Shown: in pieces, positions 25,190-34,371 of the stretch
How positions within the stretch are numbered: position 1 is the stretch's first letter
How the letters are laid out: each line of letters opens with the position of its first letter
NCBI RefSeq assembly: GCF_022370635.2
Contig: NZ_CP092362.2
Span: 558,001 to 622,000, forward strand
Reading direction: 5' to 3'
Source of the DNA: Mycolicibacterium crocinum
GTDB taxonomy: Bacteria > Actinomycetota > Actinomycetes > Mycobacteriales > Mycobacteriaceae
Length of the DNA stretch: 64,000 bases
Notes under the pieces: generated by a model
Seen by the model: only the letters and a program-made list of their open reading frames with translations
Told to the model about the DNA's origin: nothing
Databases searched by the model: none
Position numbers and translations under genes: made by a program

Positions 25190-25988
25190 AACATGCTGTC
25201 CCGCAGCTATTTTGATATTCGTGACGGCGGTGTTCACCGCTGTCGACACCTGGCCACGCACTTCGGTGAACACCGAGCGGGCCTGTGTCATCCCGGCCGA
25301 CAGCGCGGCGCGCACGTTGCCGGTGCTCGCCAACGTCGTGGCTGCGGCGTTGGCGGTCTGGACAACGCCTAGCAGTAGCGTTTCGCCGGCCTGAAACGCC
25401 ACCGCGGAGGCGACGTTGATCGCTTCGACGGTGGCCACCTGAAAAAGGCCATGGGCCCCGGTGGGCACCGTCGGCAGTCCGGGCGGTTGGTTCAACGCGT
25501 CAAGGATCTTGTTGCGCGCGGCACCGGGTGTGGTCTGGCCGGACAGCACATCCATCGCCTGGACAACGGCGACCTCGAGGGTGTCCTGTGCCTTGGGCAG
25601 AACAAGATTCAGGTCGTTGCCGATGATCTTCTCGACGGCGGCATCAGCCGGCATGGTCACTCCTGCCGCTGCCGCGCCGAGTGACCCCACGAAATTTCCT
25701 GTCTGCAACAGGGTTTGGAGGAAAATGGCCGGCGCCTGCGCCAAAACCGATCGGGATCGTCACCGCGCCCTGCACGATGAACGGGCAGATCAGGCTGCAG
25801 AACGTGAGCTGATTACGCAGAAATGCCAGGGGTATCGCTCCGATCGGAGCGGCGGTCAGTTCGATGTCGGGGACGGCGACATGAGCGATGCGGGCCTCGA
25901 CCGGCGGCGCCAACGGGGTAATCGAGAGCGCGACCATCGCGGTGGCCGCGGAGCTGCTGAGGAAACGGGTTCGCACGGAAGCAGACAT
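25070..25988 (-). pseudogene. exported Ala-rich protein, frameshifted
   Basis: Two reading frames together make one plausible protein. From the ATG at 25988 the first reads a signal peptide (MSASVRTRFLSSSAATAMVA) and continues to VQGAVTIPIGFG. There a shift of one base at about 25740-25745 (CCAAAACC on the plus strand) moves the good reading to AQAPAIFLQTLLQTGNFVGS, then helical Ala/Val-rich sequence. Removing one G restores a single frame. The 3' end is also odd: the frame runs 120 bp into the convergent gene and the tail after about NIKIAAGQ looks non-coding. Function unknown; an exported mycobacterial protein. It could be a sequencing error. Confidence 0.6.
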
Positions 25989-26063
25989 AGTCGGGACACG
26001 GTTTCGCCGTGCGCGAAGTTCATCTTGTCGACGCGACGGCGATCTGCGCGCACACTGGCAGCT

Positions 26064-26465
26064 ATGGAGAACAACGGACCGTTCGGGTTCGATCCCGACG
26101 ATATCGATCGCGTGGTTCGCGAGGCCAGCGAAGGCTTGCGCGACGCCTTCGGGCGATTCCTCAGCAGCTCGGGGCAAGGTGCCGCGTTCGGCGGCCTGTT
26201 CGACGAGTTCACCCGGCACTCGCGGCCCCGGTCGCAGCCGGAGACCGCGGGCGAGGCTGGGGACGGTGTGTGGGCCATCTACACCACCGACGCGGCCGGC
26301 AAGGCCCACGTCGAGCAGGTCTATCGCAATGAGCTCGACGCGTTGCGCGCCAACAAGCACAACACCGACCCCACCCGCAACGTCCGATTCCTGCCCTACG
26401 GCATCGACGTCAGCGTCCTCGACGCGTCCGAGAATTCGGACAGCGCCGACGGCGAGACCGAGTAG
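26064..26465 (+). CDS. conserved hypothetical protein, 133 aa
   Basis: A 133-residue acidic soluble protein beginning MENNGPFGFDPDDIDRVVRE. The middle is a helical region with a Gly-rich loop (SSSGQGAAFGGLFDEF), followed by VWAIYTTDAAGKAHVEQVYRNE and a C-terminal acidic tail. It reads as a genuine gene; the ATG at 26064 gives the clean N-terminus, while the longer upstream frame is shadow of the exported gene. It converges on the alcohol dehydrogenase with no gap. I cannot suggest an activity. Confidence 0.65.
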   Translation: MENNGPFGFDPDDIDRVVREASEGLRDAFGRFLSSSGQGAAFGGLFDEFTRHSRPRSQPETAGEAGDGVWAIYTTDAAGKAHVEQVYRNELDALRANKHNTDPTRNVRFLPYGIDVSVLDASENSDSADGETE

Positions 26466-27479
26466 CTACATCGTCAGGACCATGCGGTAGCGCGCACGGC
26501 CCTCGTCCATCGCCGCGTAGGCCTCGGCGGCCTCGGCGAGCGGCCGCTCCTCGATGCGGGCCCGAACCCCGGACTGCAGCGCGAAATGCAGGGTGTCCTC
26601 GACATCGGCGGATGTACCCGACGGATGCCCGACCACACTGAAATTGCCGAAGATCAGATCGCCCGGGGTGATCGGCAGCGGATCGAACGTCGCCCCCACG
26701 ATCACCAGCTCGCCCTGCGGCGCGAGGCCGGGAACCGTGGCCGCCATGGCCGCCGAATTGGCTGCCGTGGCCAGCACCACCTGCGCACCACCGAGAGCCT
26801 GCAACGCCTCCCCGACATCACTCGCAGTGGAGTCGATGTAGTGGTGGGCGCCCAGTTCCTTTGCGTCGTCGGCCTTACCCGCGCCGCGCGCGATTGCGAT
26901 CGTCTCGAAACCCATGGCGCGAGCCCACTGCACACCCAGATGTCCGAGCCCGCCGATGCCGAGGACCGCGACCCGGTCCCCGGCCACCGCGCGCGTCGTG
27001 CGCAGCGCGTTGTAGGTCGTCACTCCCGCGCACCCCATCGGTGCGGCTTCGGCGAACGACAATCCATCGGGAATTCGCGCCAGCGCGGTGCGCGGCACGA
27101 TCACCGACTCGGCGTAGCCGCCCGGATAGTTCCAGCTCGGCACCTCGAGGTTCACGCACTGCATGAATTGGCCCTTGCGACACGGCAGGCACCTGGTGCA
27201 GTTGCCGCCGAACCAGCCCACTGCCACCCGGTCGCCGACCGCGAAACCTTCGACGCCCGAACCTAATTCCGCGATCGTGCCGGCGATTTCGTGTCCGGGA
27301 GTAATGGGCCAGGTCAGGTTCGGGAACGAGCCGGTGACGAAGGCATGGTCGGTGCCGCACACCCCGCACGCGTTGACCGCGATGCGCACGTGCTCCGGTG
27401 GCGGCGAGCTAGTCTCCACCTCCGTCAGCTCCAGTGGGGCGTTGGCTGATTTCACGTGGACGGCGCGGTGTGTGGCCAT
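26466..27479 (-). CDS. zinc-dependent alcohol dehydrogenase
   Basis: A 337-residue medium-chain dehydrogenase. The catalytic zinc ligands are in [13 protein letters not shown] and PGHEIAG; the structural zinc site is represented by [16 protein letters not shown]; the NAD-binding motif is [15 protein letters not shown]. It oxidises alcohols or reduces aldehydes; specificity unknown. The ATG at 27479 is preferred over the frame extension to 27596. It is divergent from the phenolic acid decarboxylase gene with a 7-2-7 palindrome between them, suggesting shared control. An alcohol/aldehyde enzyme next to a decarboxylase of hydroxycinnamates suggests a role with plant phenolics (inference). Confidence 0.88.
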   Translation of the reverse strand: MATHRAVHVKSANAPLELTEVETSSPPPEHVRIAVNACGVCGTDHAFVTGSFPNLTWPITPGHEIAGTIAELGSGVEGFAVGDRVAVGWFGGNCTRCLPCRKGQFMQCVNLEVPSWNYPGGYAESVIVPRTALARIPDGLSFAEAAPMGCAGVTTYNALRTTRAVAGDRVAVLGIGGLGHLGVQWARAMGFETIAIARGAGKADDAKELGAHHYIDSTASDVGEALQALGGAQVVLATAANSAAMAATVPGLAPQGELVIVGATFDPLPITPGDLIFGNFSVVGHPSGTSADVEDTLHFALQSGVRARIEERPLAEAAEAYAAMDEGRARYRMVLTM

Positions 27480-27506
27480 GGCTCCCTCGAATCGTAGCGG
27501 TGCTGG

Positions 27507-27522
27507 GTCAAGTACACTTGAC
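27507..27522. promoter_or_regulatory. operator-like palindrome between adh and padC
   Basis: GTCAAGTACACTTGAC is a perfect inverted repeat (GTCAAGT, 2-bp spacer, ACTTGAC) in the 122-bp divergent gap. Its form is typical of a dimeric repressor site such as GntR, MarR or PadR. No regulator gene is adjacent. Confidence 0.55.
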
Positions 27523-27601
27523 TCAGCATAGCGGTGGTTATTCCGATTCTGCCTCGCCGGGTCCCTGTTTGAGAACGGTTGAGTTGGGCACGCCATCTCT
27601 C

Positions 27602-28120
27602 GTGGCCAGCGTCGAGCATCCGATTCCCCCGCAGGACTTGTCAGCGATCACCGGGCACCGCTTCATCTACACCTACGCCAACGGTTGGCAGTACGAGATG
27701 TACGTGAAGAACGACCACACCATCGACTACCGCATCCATTCCGGGCACGTCGGCGGTAGGTGGGTCAAGGACCAACAAGTCGATCTCGTTCAACTCGACG
27801 ACGACAGCTTCAAGGTCTCCTGGACCGAACCGACCGGAACTTCCGTCGCCGTCAACGTGATGCCGCGCAAGCGTCGACTGCACGGCGTCATCTTCTTCCC
27901 GCAGTGGATTCGTCAGCACGGTGAGTGCACCGTGTGCTTTCAGAACGATCACCTCGACGAGATGCGTGCGTACCGCGACGAAGGACCGACCTACCCGATC
28001 TACGTGGTGCCTGAGTTCGCCTACATCACACTGTTCGAGCATGTCGGCGAAGACGACGACTCGGTGATCGACGTGGCACCCGGTGAGCTGCCGGCCGGGT
28101 GGGCCGACCGGACGAACTAA
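27602..28120 (+). CDS. padC: phenolic acid decarboxylase
   Basis: About 172 residues closely matching bacterial PadC/PAD enzymes, which decarboxylate ferulic, p-coumaric and caffeic acid to vinyl phenols without a cofactor. Family blocks in order: [70 protein letters not shown] and [14 protein letters not shown]. The catalytic Tyr, Arg and Glu of the barrel lie in the first two blocks. The GTG at 27602 gives a length close to the usual 165-175; the longer frame is unlikely. It converges on the PoxB-like gene with 4-bp overlap. PadC is uncommon in mycobacteria, so recent acquisition is possible. Confidence 0.88.
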   Translation: MASVEHPIPPQDLSAITGHRFIYTYANGWQYEMYVKNDHTIDYRIHSGHVGGRWVKDQQVDLVQLDDDSFKVSWTEPTGTSVAVNVMPRKRRLHGVIFFPQWIRQHGECTVCFQNDHLDEMRAYRDEGPTYPIYVVPEFAYITLFEHVGEDDDSVIDVAPGELPAGWADRTN

Positions 28121-29853
28121 TCGAGGATGCGACGGGCGACGTTGGTGCTCACCAGGTCCAGCAACTCGTCGGCGCGACCGGCCAGGATGGTGCGGATCGC
28201 GTACAGCGTGAATCCTTTGGCCTGTTCGGCGGAAATCGCTGGCGGAATGGACAATTCCTGGCGGGCGACTACCACGTCGACCAGCGCCGGTCCCTCGTGG
28301 GCCAGCGCATCGGCCACCGCTTGCTCCAGATCGGCGGGGTGTTCGACGCGGCGGCCGAAGATCCCGATCGCCTGCGCGACGGCGCCGAAGTCCGGGTTCT
28401 TCAGTTCGGTGCCGAAGTTGACCACCCCGGCGGCTTTCATCTCGAGCTCGACGAAGTTCAGTGACGAGTTGTTGAAGACGATCACCTTCACCGGAAGCTT
28501 GTTCTGCACCAGGGTGAGCAGCTCGCCGAACAGCATGGCCAGCCCGCCGTCCCCGGTCAGCGCGATGACCTGCCGACCGGGGTGGGCGGTCTGCGCGCCG
28601 ATCGCATGCGGCAACGCGCATGCCATCGTCCCGTGGGTGAACGATCCGGTGAGTCGTCGCCTGCCGTTCATGGTCAGGTATCGAGCCGCCCAGATGGTCG
28701 GTGAGCCGACGTCGAAGGTGAACACCGTGTCGTCATGGGCGAGCTGATTAACCACGCCGGCAACGTATTCCGGACGGATCGGAGTCTTGTCGCGGTCGTT
28801 GACGGCCAGCGCGTCGAGTGACCTGCGGGTGCGCTGATAGTGGTGCAAAGACCGGTCCAGGTGCGTCCGATCGGCTTTGGGTGACAGAAGCGGCAGCAAC
28901 GCGTCGATGGTGTCCTTCACCGAACCGACCAACCCGAGATCAACCGGCGTCCGCCGGCCCAGATGGCTGCCCCGGATGTCGACCTGGATGACGCGGGCGT
29001 CCTCGGGATAGAACTGCGAGTACGGGAAGTCGGTGCCCAACATCAGCAGCACGTCGGCTTCTTTGATGGCCTTGTACCCCGAGGCGAACCCGAGTAGCCC
29101 CGTCATCCCGACATCGAATGGGTTGTCGTATTCGATGTGCTCTTTGCCGCGAAAGGCATGCACGATAGGCGAATTCAGCGTCTCGGCGAGGTGGATCAGT
29201 TCGCCGTGCGCGCCGGCGGTTCCCGCGCCGCCGAGGATGGTCACCCGCGAGCCGGCGTTGAGGATGTCGGCCGCGCGGCGCAGCGACTCGTCGTCGGGGC
29301 GCAGCACCGATCGGGTCGGCAGCACCGGTTTGGTGTTCCACTCCCGGTCGGGCACTTTGGCCAGGAACACCTCGCCAGGGATCACCAGGACCGCCACTCC
29401 GTTTTCTTCGATTGCGGTCCGCATGGCAATCTCGACCAGACGCGGGGCCATCTCCGGGGTGCTGACCAACTCGCAGTAGACGCTGCACTCGCGGAACAAC
29501 TCCTGCGGATGCGTTTCCTGGAAGTAGCCGGTGCCCACTTCGTTCAGCGGGACGTGGGCCGCGATGGCCAGCACGGGAACGCGAGTGCGTTGAGCGTCGT
29601 AGAGACCGTTGATCAGATGCAGGTTGCCCGGGCCGCAGCTACCGGCGCACACCGCGAGCCGACCGGTCAGCGCCGCTTCGGCCGTCGCGGCGAACGCGGC
29701 CGTCTCTTCATGGCGGACGTGCTCCCACGTCATGTCCTCGGAGCGTCGGATTGCATCGGTGAAACCGTTGAGGCTGTCGCCGGGTAACCCGTAGACGCGA
29801 TTGATGCCGCTGCTTTTCAGCGCCGCGATGAGGTGCTGGGCGACAGTCGGCAC
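28117..29853 (-). CDS. TPP-dependent pyruvate oxidase/dehydrogenase (PoxB-like)
   Basis: A 578-residue thiamine-diphosphate enzyme of the POX/acetolactate synthase family. N-terminal domain with [17 protein letters not shown] (active-site Glu), the FAD-domain region with [17 protein letters not shown], and the C-terminal TPP motif from [10 protein letters not shown] to NNSSLNF. The gene most resembles quinone-dependent pyruvate dehydrogenase PoxB, which converts pyruvate to acetate and CO2 at the membrane; a 2-oxoacid decarboxylase role is the alternative. It begins 9 bp after a small membrane-protein gene, an apparent two-gene operon. Confidence 0.82.
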   Translation of the reverse strand: MPTVAQHLIAALKSSGINRVYGLPGDSLNGFTDAIRRSEDMTWEHVRHEETAAFAATAEAALTGRLAVCAGSCGPGNLHLINGLYDAQRTRVPVLAIAAHVPLNEVGTGYFQETHPQELFRECSVYCELVSTPEMAPRLVEIAMRTAIEENGVAVLVIPGEVFLAKVPDREWNTKPVLPTRSVLRPDDESLRRAADILNAGSRVTILGGAGTAGAHGELIHLAETLNSPIVHAFRGKEHIEYDNPFDVGMTGLLGFASGYKAIKEADVLLMLGTDFPYSQFYPEDARVIQVDIRGSHLGRRTPVDLGLVGSVKDTIDALLPLLSPKADRTHLDRSLHHYQRTRRSLDALAVNDRDKTPIRPEYVAGVVNQLAHDDTVFTFDVGSPTIWAARYLTMNGRRRLTGSFTHGTMACALPHAIGAQTAHPGRQVIALTGDGGLAMLFGELLTLVQNKLPVKVIVFNNSSLNFVELEMKAAGVVNFGTELKNPDFGAVAQAIGIFGRRVEHPADLEQAVADALAHEGPALVDVVVARQELSIPPAISAEQAKGFTLYAIRTILAGRADELLDLVSTNVARRILD

Positions 29854-29862
29854 AGCGGAAGT

Positions 29863-30120
29863 CTAGACCTCGGCGGCGACGGTCGCTGGCGCAGCAGCGG
29901 GGCGTGAGTTCACGTCCTCCGTGCGGTGCCGGTCGATGGCGAAGCAGAGCAGGCTGGCCAGGAACGCGACGATCGTGATCGTCCCGGCCAGTGCCGACGG
30001 GCCTGAGCCGGTGGGTGACAGCGTGCTCAGGAACAGGGCGAATGCCACGATTGCCGACAAATTCAACATCAGGCCCAGCGTGCGGAGAACCTCGCCCGAA
30101 GCGTTATCCCCGTCGTTCAT
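29863..30120 (-). CDS. small two-TM membrane protein, 85 aa
   Basis: An 85-residue protein with two hydrophobic segments (LRTLGLMLNLSAIVAFALFL and GTITIVAFLASLLCFAI) joined by a short Pro/Ser/Gly loop, and an Ala/Pro-rich cytoplasmic-type tail. It lies 9 bp upstream of the PoxB-like gene on the same strand, so it could help anchor or serve that enzyme, though this is only positional. Family not recognised. Confidence 0.6.
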   Translation of the reverse strand: MNDGDNASGEVLRTLGLMLNLSAIVAFALFLSTLSPTGSGPSALAGTITIVAFLASLLCFAIDRHRTEDVNSRPAAAPATVAAEV

Positions 30121-30206
30121 CGTTGCCCCCAGTGGTCGAGTGGTGCTGGCTTAATATCCCCGCCCGGAGGCGGGTCGAAACCAGCTCTTTCAACCACCGG
30201 TTCGCG

Positions 30207-30272
30207 CGCCGCTCTGCCGAGTCGCAGAGCGGCGTCGCAGCACTCGGGTCAGACGGTCGTCAGACCCGAGTG
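30207..30272. terminator. two adjacent strong hairpins
   Basis: First hairpin: 11-bp perfect stem 30207-30217 with 30224-30234, 6-nt loop. Second: 10-bp perfect stem 30241-30250 with 30263-30272 (arm CACTCGGGTC), then one mismatch, 3 more pairs and a GGTC loop. The second spans the stop codon of the minus-strand secreted-protein gene; the pair separates that gene from the PoxB operon. Tandem terminators are the likely reading. Confidence 0.65.
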
Positions 30273-31703
30273 GCCCGGCACGTGCAGGTAGCCGTTGGGG
30301 TCGGCTTCATCCCACACCGCGGCGTAGATCTGAACCTTGAGGTCCTGAGCCGCCGCTTCGACGTTGAGCAGATCGGCCAACTCGTCGTAGCCGTAGTACA
30401 GAATCGACAGGGCGGTGGTGGTGAGCAGCACGTTGTTGATCGCGGTCTGCGCGGCGTCCTTGTGACCCAGCGTCGCCTGCAACAGGGCGGGCAGCAGCTG
30501 GGCGATCGGCACTATCGCGTTGATGCCGGGAGCCATCTGCGAGACCCGCCAGCTTGCCTCGTAGAGCTCGCGTACGACCGGCCTCACCGAGGTGGGAAAT
30601 GCTGCTACCAAAGCTTTTTCGACGTCGTACACCGCGGCCGGCATTCCGATGGGCGCGGGATCGTCGGCTTGGAATGGGTCGGGATTATCGGGCACGTCGA
30701 TCGTCGGCAGGGTGAGGTTGGCCGTCGGGGTCACCGCCGCGGCGAGCGTGGTGGCCGTCGCCCCCGGGGTCACCTGATCCGGCGGTGGGGTCGTCGTCGA
30801 CAGGGGCAGTCCGGACTCACCGCGGTTGTGCAGCAACGCAAATGGGTCGAAGAGGTTCCACAGCGAGCCGATGAACCAAGACTGCAACTGCAGGGCCGGG
30901 GCCTCGAGGTTGAGCACGTCGGCGATCTCGTTGTAGCCGTAGTACAGCACCGCGACCGGGTGGATCGTGACGATCAGATTGTTGATGACGCGTTGGGCGG
31001 CGGCCTTGTCACCGGCGAATGCATTGGGCAGCTCGGTGATGATGTTGGTCACCGGGACGATGATGTTGACCCACGGGATCATCTGGGTCAAACGATAGCC
31101 GAGCTCGAATCCTTCACGGGCGACCGCCTTTACGGGGTTCGGGAACACGGCCATGAAGGACTCTTCGAGAGTCCAGATCGGGCCGGGCATGTCCTGCGGG
31201 GCCGGCTCGGGCGGCATCCACCGGAACGGGTTCCAGAACGCCGTCGCAGGTGTGGCGGCGGCGGTGACCGCGGCGGTGGGGGTCGTGTTGGTCGTCGTCG
31301 TGGACGTGGTGGTGCCACTGTCGGTGACGGCGGCTGCGGCCGGCTTCCGTGCGCTGTGGCCCTTGAACAGGTTCTCGAGCTTCTCGACCTGCGCGGCCTC
31401 GAAATCGGCGGCGGTGGTGACCACGCTCGTCGGCGTCGGCGTCGACGCGACGGCCTTGGAGTCGGAAGCTGCTGCGCTGCTGACCTTATCGGCGGTTTTC
31501 GATACCGGCTTGGTGCGCTTGGCGGCACCGGCGGTCGACTTCTTCGGTCCGGCGCTGGGCTTCGCCGAATCCGAGGCGCTCGAGGAATCCGATTTGCCGG
31601 TGTCAGCGCTTGCTACGCCTTGGCCTGCAGCGGCAATAGCCGCGCCCACCCCGACCGCAACCGCGACTCCGCCAACGTACCCGACGTATTTGTGTGACCC
31701 CAT
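30249..31703 (-). CDS. secreted protein with two copies of an about 130-aa domain
   Basis: A 484-residue exported protein. Signal peptide residues 1-33 (GGVAVAVGVGAAIAAAGQGV, cleavage near ASA-DT). Residues 34-150 are Ser/Ala/Lys/Thr-rich and disordered. Residues about 171-302 and 352-484 are two copies of the same domain, shown by AVFPNPVKAVAREGFEL / AAFPTSVRPVVRELYEA and by LYYGYNEIADVLNLEA / LYYGYDELADLLNVEA. The ATG at 31703 has a GAAGGG site before it. The domain is mycobacterial in style and I know no function; it could be an envelope or lipid-associated protein. The 3' end lies inside a terminator hairpin. Confidence 0.75.
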   Translation of the reverse strand: MGSHKYVGYVGGVAVAVGVGAAIAAAGQGVASADTGKSDSSSASDSAKPSAGPKKSTAGAAKRTKPVSKTADKVSSAAASDSKAVASTPTPTSVVTTAADFEAAQVEKLENLFKGHSARKPAAAAVTDSGTTTSTTTTNTTPTAAVTAAATPATAFWNPFRWMPPEPAPQDMPGPIWTLEESFMAVFPNPVKAVAREGFELGYRLTQMIPWVNIIVPVTNIITELPNAFAGDKAAAQRVINNLIVTIHPVAVLYYGYNEIADVLNLEAPALQLQSWFIGSLWNLFDPFALLHNRGESGLPLSTTTPPPDQVTPGATATTLAAAVTPTANLTLPTIDVPDNPDPFQADDPAPIGMPAAVYDVEKALVAAFPTSVRPVVRELYEASWRVSQMAPGINAIVPIAQLLPALLQATLGHKDAAQTAINNVLLTTTALSILYYGYDELADLLNVEAAAQDLKVQIYAAVWDEADPNGYLHVPGHSGLTTV

Positions 31704-32115
31704 TTGCTGACCCTTCGTTAGCTCTAGGGCATCGTAGAGGAGGGGGCTGGTCAGAGCCACCCCAAACGCGCAACGGCACGGTTCCGCTTGCTTGCCCTAG
31801 TTTGGCGCCGGGGTTATCCAGCGGTCTCCCAGGGACCTGTCATCATCCGTTCGGTGGATGCAGAATTCGAGGTCACTGCGTGTTTGCGCGCTAGAGCTGG
31901 CGCTGCGTGGATCGTGTCGAAGTCAACCGCTGGGAATTAGCGGTGGCGTAAGCGAATCCTCGGCGTGGCGGCGGGTGCGCGCGGGGGGTGTCGCGACGTG
32001 TTCGTCGGTCCGTCCGCGCAGATCAACGACCCATTCATCGGGTGTTTGGGGAGGCGGAGTACAACAGACGGCCCCGGTGGCAAGCGCGGCGAGTATTCCG
32101 CTCTATGGTTTAGCG
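31704..32115. other. intergenic region between divergent secreted protein and GH16 gene
   Basis: A 412-bp non-coding stretch. Short open frames here do not read as protein. Directly before the GH16 GTG, TATGGT (32104-32109) is placed as a leaderless -10 element. The rest holds GC-rich sequence with no clear RNA gene or large repeat. Confidence 0.45.
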
Positions 32116-32952
32116 GTGCCAGATATTGATCGTCGAAGCCTGATGCTCATGGCGGGGTTCGGCGCAGTCGCCGCCGCGCTGCCGATGCCCGTGGCAGGAG
32201 CCGCACCGACTCGTCCGCAAGCACCCCCGCAGACCACGTCGACGCCGACCTATTTGTTCCACGACGAGTTCGACGGACCGGCCGGTTCGGCGCCCGATCC
32301 CTCGAAGTGGCACATGGCGCAGGCGCGCGAGCTGATCAAGAATCCGGTGTTCTGGGATCGGCCCGAAAATATGGGCCAGTACCGCGACGATCGTGAACAC
32401 GTGTTTCTGGACGGCAACTCCAACCTGGTGATCCGGGCGACGCGCGACAACAAGAACAAGTACGTCAGCGGCAAGGTCATCGGAAACTGGTGGGGCGGAA
32501 TCGGAACCACCTGGGAAGCCCGGATCAAGTTCAACTGCCTGACCGCCGGATGCTGGCCGGCCTGGTGGCTGATGAACGACCACCCGGAAGTCGGTGGTGA
32601 GGTCGACCTCGCAGAGTGGTACGGAAACGGCGAATGGCCGTCGGGGACAACGGTTCACGCGCGTCTGGACGGCACGTCGTTCGCCACTCAGCCGACGGCG
32701 ATCGACGGTAACTGGCACACCTGGCGAGTCACCTGGAACGACTCCGGGATGTACTTCTGGAAGGACTACGTCGACGGTGCCGAGCCCTACTTCACGGTCC
32801 CGGCGAACTCCCTCGACGACTGGCCGTTCAACTTCCCCGATTACAAGCTGTTCCCGGTGCTGAACCTGGCCGTCAGCGGCTCGGGTGGTGGCGATCCGCG
32901 CGCGGGTAATTACCCGGCCGACATGCTCGTCGACTACGTGCGCGTCTGGTAA
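32116..32952 (+). CDS. exported glycoside hydrolase family 16 (beta-glucanase-like)
   Basis: A 278-residue exported GH16 enzyme. The N-terminus DRRSLMLMAGFGAVAAALPM has the twin-Arg and hydrophobic core of a Tat signal, with cleavage near AGA-AP. The catalytic motif is GEVDLAEWYG (E-x-D-x-x-E: nucleophile, helper Asp, acid/base), preceded by WPAWWLMND as in laminarinase-type members. It would cut beta-1,3 or mixed glucans outside the cell. The GTG at 32116 sits behind a TATGGT -10 element. It corresponds to the beta-1,3-glucanase gene Rv0315 as I recall it. Confidence 0.85.
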   Translation: MPDIDRRSLMLMAGFGAVAAALPMPVAGAAPTRPQAPPQTTSTPTYLFHDEFDGPAGSAPDPSKWHMAQARELIKNPVFWDRPENMGQYRDDREHVFLDGNSNLVIRATRDNKNKYVSGKVIGNWWGGIGTTWEARIKFNCLTAGCWPAWWLMNDHPEVGGEVDLAEWYGNGEWPSGTTVHARLDGTSFATQPTAIDGNWHTWRVTWNDSGMYFWKDYVDGAEPYFTVPANSLDDWPFNFPDYKLFPVLNLAVSGSGGGDPRAGNYPADMLVDYVRVW

Positions 32953-32968
32953 GGCGTTCCGGCGGGCT

Positions 32969-34069
32969 CTAGTTCATGCCGGCCGCGATCACCTCGTCGA
33001 CCTCGGTGGCCCGTGCTGCCATCTCGGCGTGGGCCTTGTCGAGTTGCTCGGCCTGATCTTCGTCGGCCTTCATCATCGACTCGATGTCGAAGTCGGCCAT
33101 GTCCTGAACCCCCATGTCGCGGAAGGCCTTCTGCACCTTGTCGCCCCAGAGTCCGATGTCCTTGACGATCGGCACGATTCGGCTGAACAGGTGGGAGCGG
33201 AACTGAATCATCAGCGGCGACGTGTCCACCCACTCCGCGCAGGCTTGAACGTCTAAGCCGAGAGTCTCGAAGACTTCTTCACCGCGGAACCGATCGCGCA
33301 TCAGGTAGCAGGCGTCGACGACGAACTCTTCGCGTTCGGCGCGCTCGACCTCGGTCAGCTGAGAGTAGTAGTCCTTCAGCGAGATTCGGCCGAACGCCAC
33401 ATGTCGGGCCTCGTCTTGCATCACGTAGGCCAGCACCTGCTTGGCCAGTGAGTCCGGTGCCGCCATGTCGCGCAGCACGCCGAATGCCGCCAGCGCGAGT
33501 CCCTCGATCAGGACCTGCATACCGAGATACGGCATGTCCCAACGCGAGTCGCGCAGGGTGTCCTCCAACAGCGAGGTCAGGTTTGTGTTGATCGGATAGA
33601 CCAAGTCGACCTTCTCCTGCAGGAACCGCGAGAAGGCTTCGACGTGACGCGCCTCGTCCATCGTCTGAGTGGCCGCGTAGAACTTCGCATCCAGGTCGGG
33701 GACGACCTCGACGATCTTGGCCGCGCACACCATCGCGCCCTGCTCCCCGTGCAGGAACTGGGAGAACTGCCAGGCTTGGAAGTGCTGGCGCATCTCGGCG
33801 CGACGGGCGTCGTCCGCGGCGTCCCACATCGGGCTGCCGAACAGCGGATGGAACTCGTCAGGCAAGCCCACCGGGTTCATCGGGTCGACATCCTGGGTCC
33901 AGTCGATCCGCGACTGTGCGTCCCACTGCTTGTCCTTGCCCTTCTGATACAGGGACAGAAGCCGGGAGCGGCCCTCGTCGTACTCCCACGTGAAGCGGGC
34001 ATCGCCGGCGCTGGGGACCTCCCATGAGTAGGGCGTCGGTACCTCGGTGTACTTGTCCTTGGTGGTCAC
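32969..34069 (-). CDS. diiron ferritin-like oxidase/oxygenase family protein
   Basis: A 366-residue protein with a ferritin-like four-helix diiron site. Two EARH metal motifs are clear: TMDEARHVEAF and MQDEARHVAFG, with further acidic ligands in FLHGEQGAMVCAA and LIEGLALAAFG. Relatives include p-aminobenzoate N-oxygenase (AurF) and ribonucleotide-reductase-R2-like oxidases; I cannot choose. Cytosolic. The ATG at 34069 is followed by a hydrophilic MTTKDKYTEVPTPY. It is divergent from the PGRS-protein gene with about 300 bp between starts and convergent with GH16 (16-bp gap). Confidence 0.8.
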   Translation of the reverse strand: MTTKDKYTEVPTPYSWEVPSAGDARFTWEYDEGRSRLLSLYQKGKDKQWDAQSRIDWTQDVDPMNPVGLPDEFHPLFGSPMWDAADDARRAEMRQHFQAWQFSQFLHGEQGAMVCAAKIVEVVPDLDAKFYAATQTMDEARHVEAFSRFLQEKVDLVYPINTNLTSLLEDTLRDSRWDMPYLGMQVLIEGLALAAFGVLRDMAAPDSLAKQVLAYVMQDEARHVAFGRISLKDYYSQLTEVERAEREEFVVDACYLMRDRFRGEEVFETLGLDVQACAEWVDTSPLMIQFRSHLFSRIVPIVKDIGLWGDKVQKAFRDMGVQDMADFDIESMMKADEDQAEQLDKAHAEMAARATEVDEVIAAGMN

Positions 34070-34371
34070 TGGTTGCCGCCTCTCATGCCGCGCTGGTGAT
34101 CTGCCTCACACAGTGCGCCGAGTTTGGCGGCGCCGTCAAGCAACGCCCTCTGATTAGGGAAAGTGGAGTAGACGACTACTCGATGCGGACGTGTCACTCT
34201 CATCGGTTCGCATATCTGCGCGGTCGTCCCGCCACTCGTGGACCGCGCCGGCGATGGAATCGCGGCGTCGTCGCGGTAGGCGGCTGGGCGACACCGAGTT
34301 TATTTGCCGCACCGCAAAGGTTGCAGACTGCTACCCTGATCAAACGATCAGCGAGTTGTCGGGGGACGCAG
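34070..34371. other. divergent intergenic region before the PGRS gene
   Basis: A 302-bp gap upstream of both the diiron gene and the PGRS gene. A GGGGGACGCAG ribosome-site-like stretch precedes the ATG at 34372. Open frames across the gap have unlike-protein composition. I see no clear -10/-35 pair or RNA. Confidence 0.35.

Noticed and set aside
30591..31710. Plus-strand Ala/Val-rich frames opposite the duplicated-domain gene
   Set aside because: Mirror images of the minus-strand coding sequence with no start signals.
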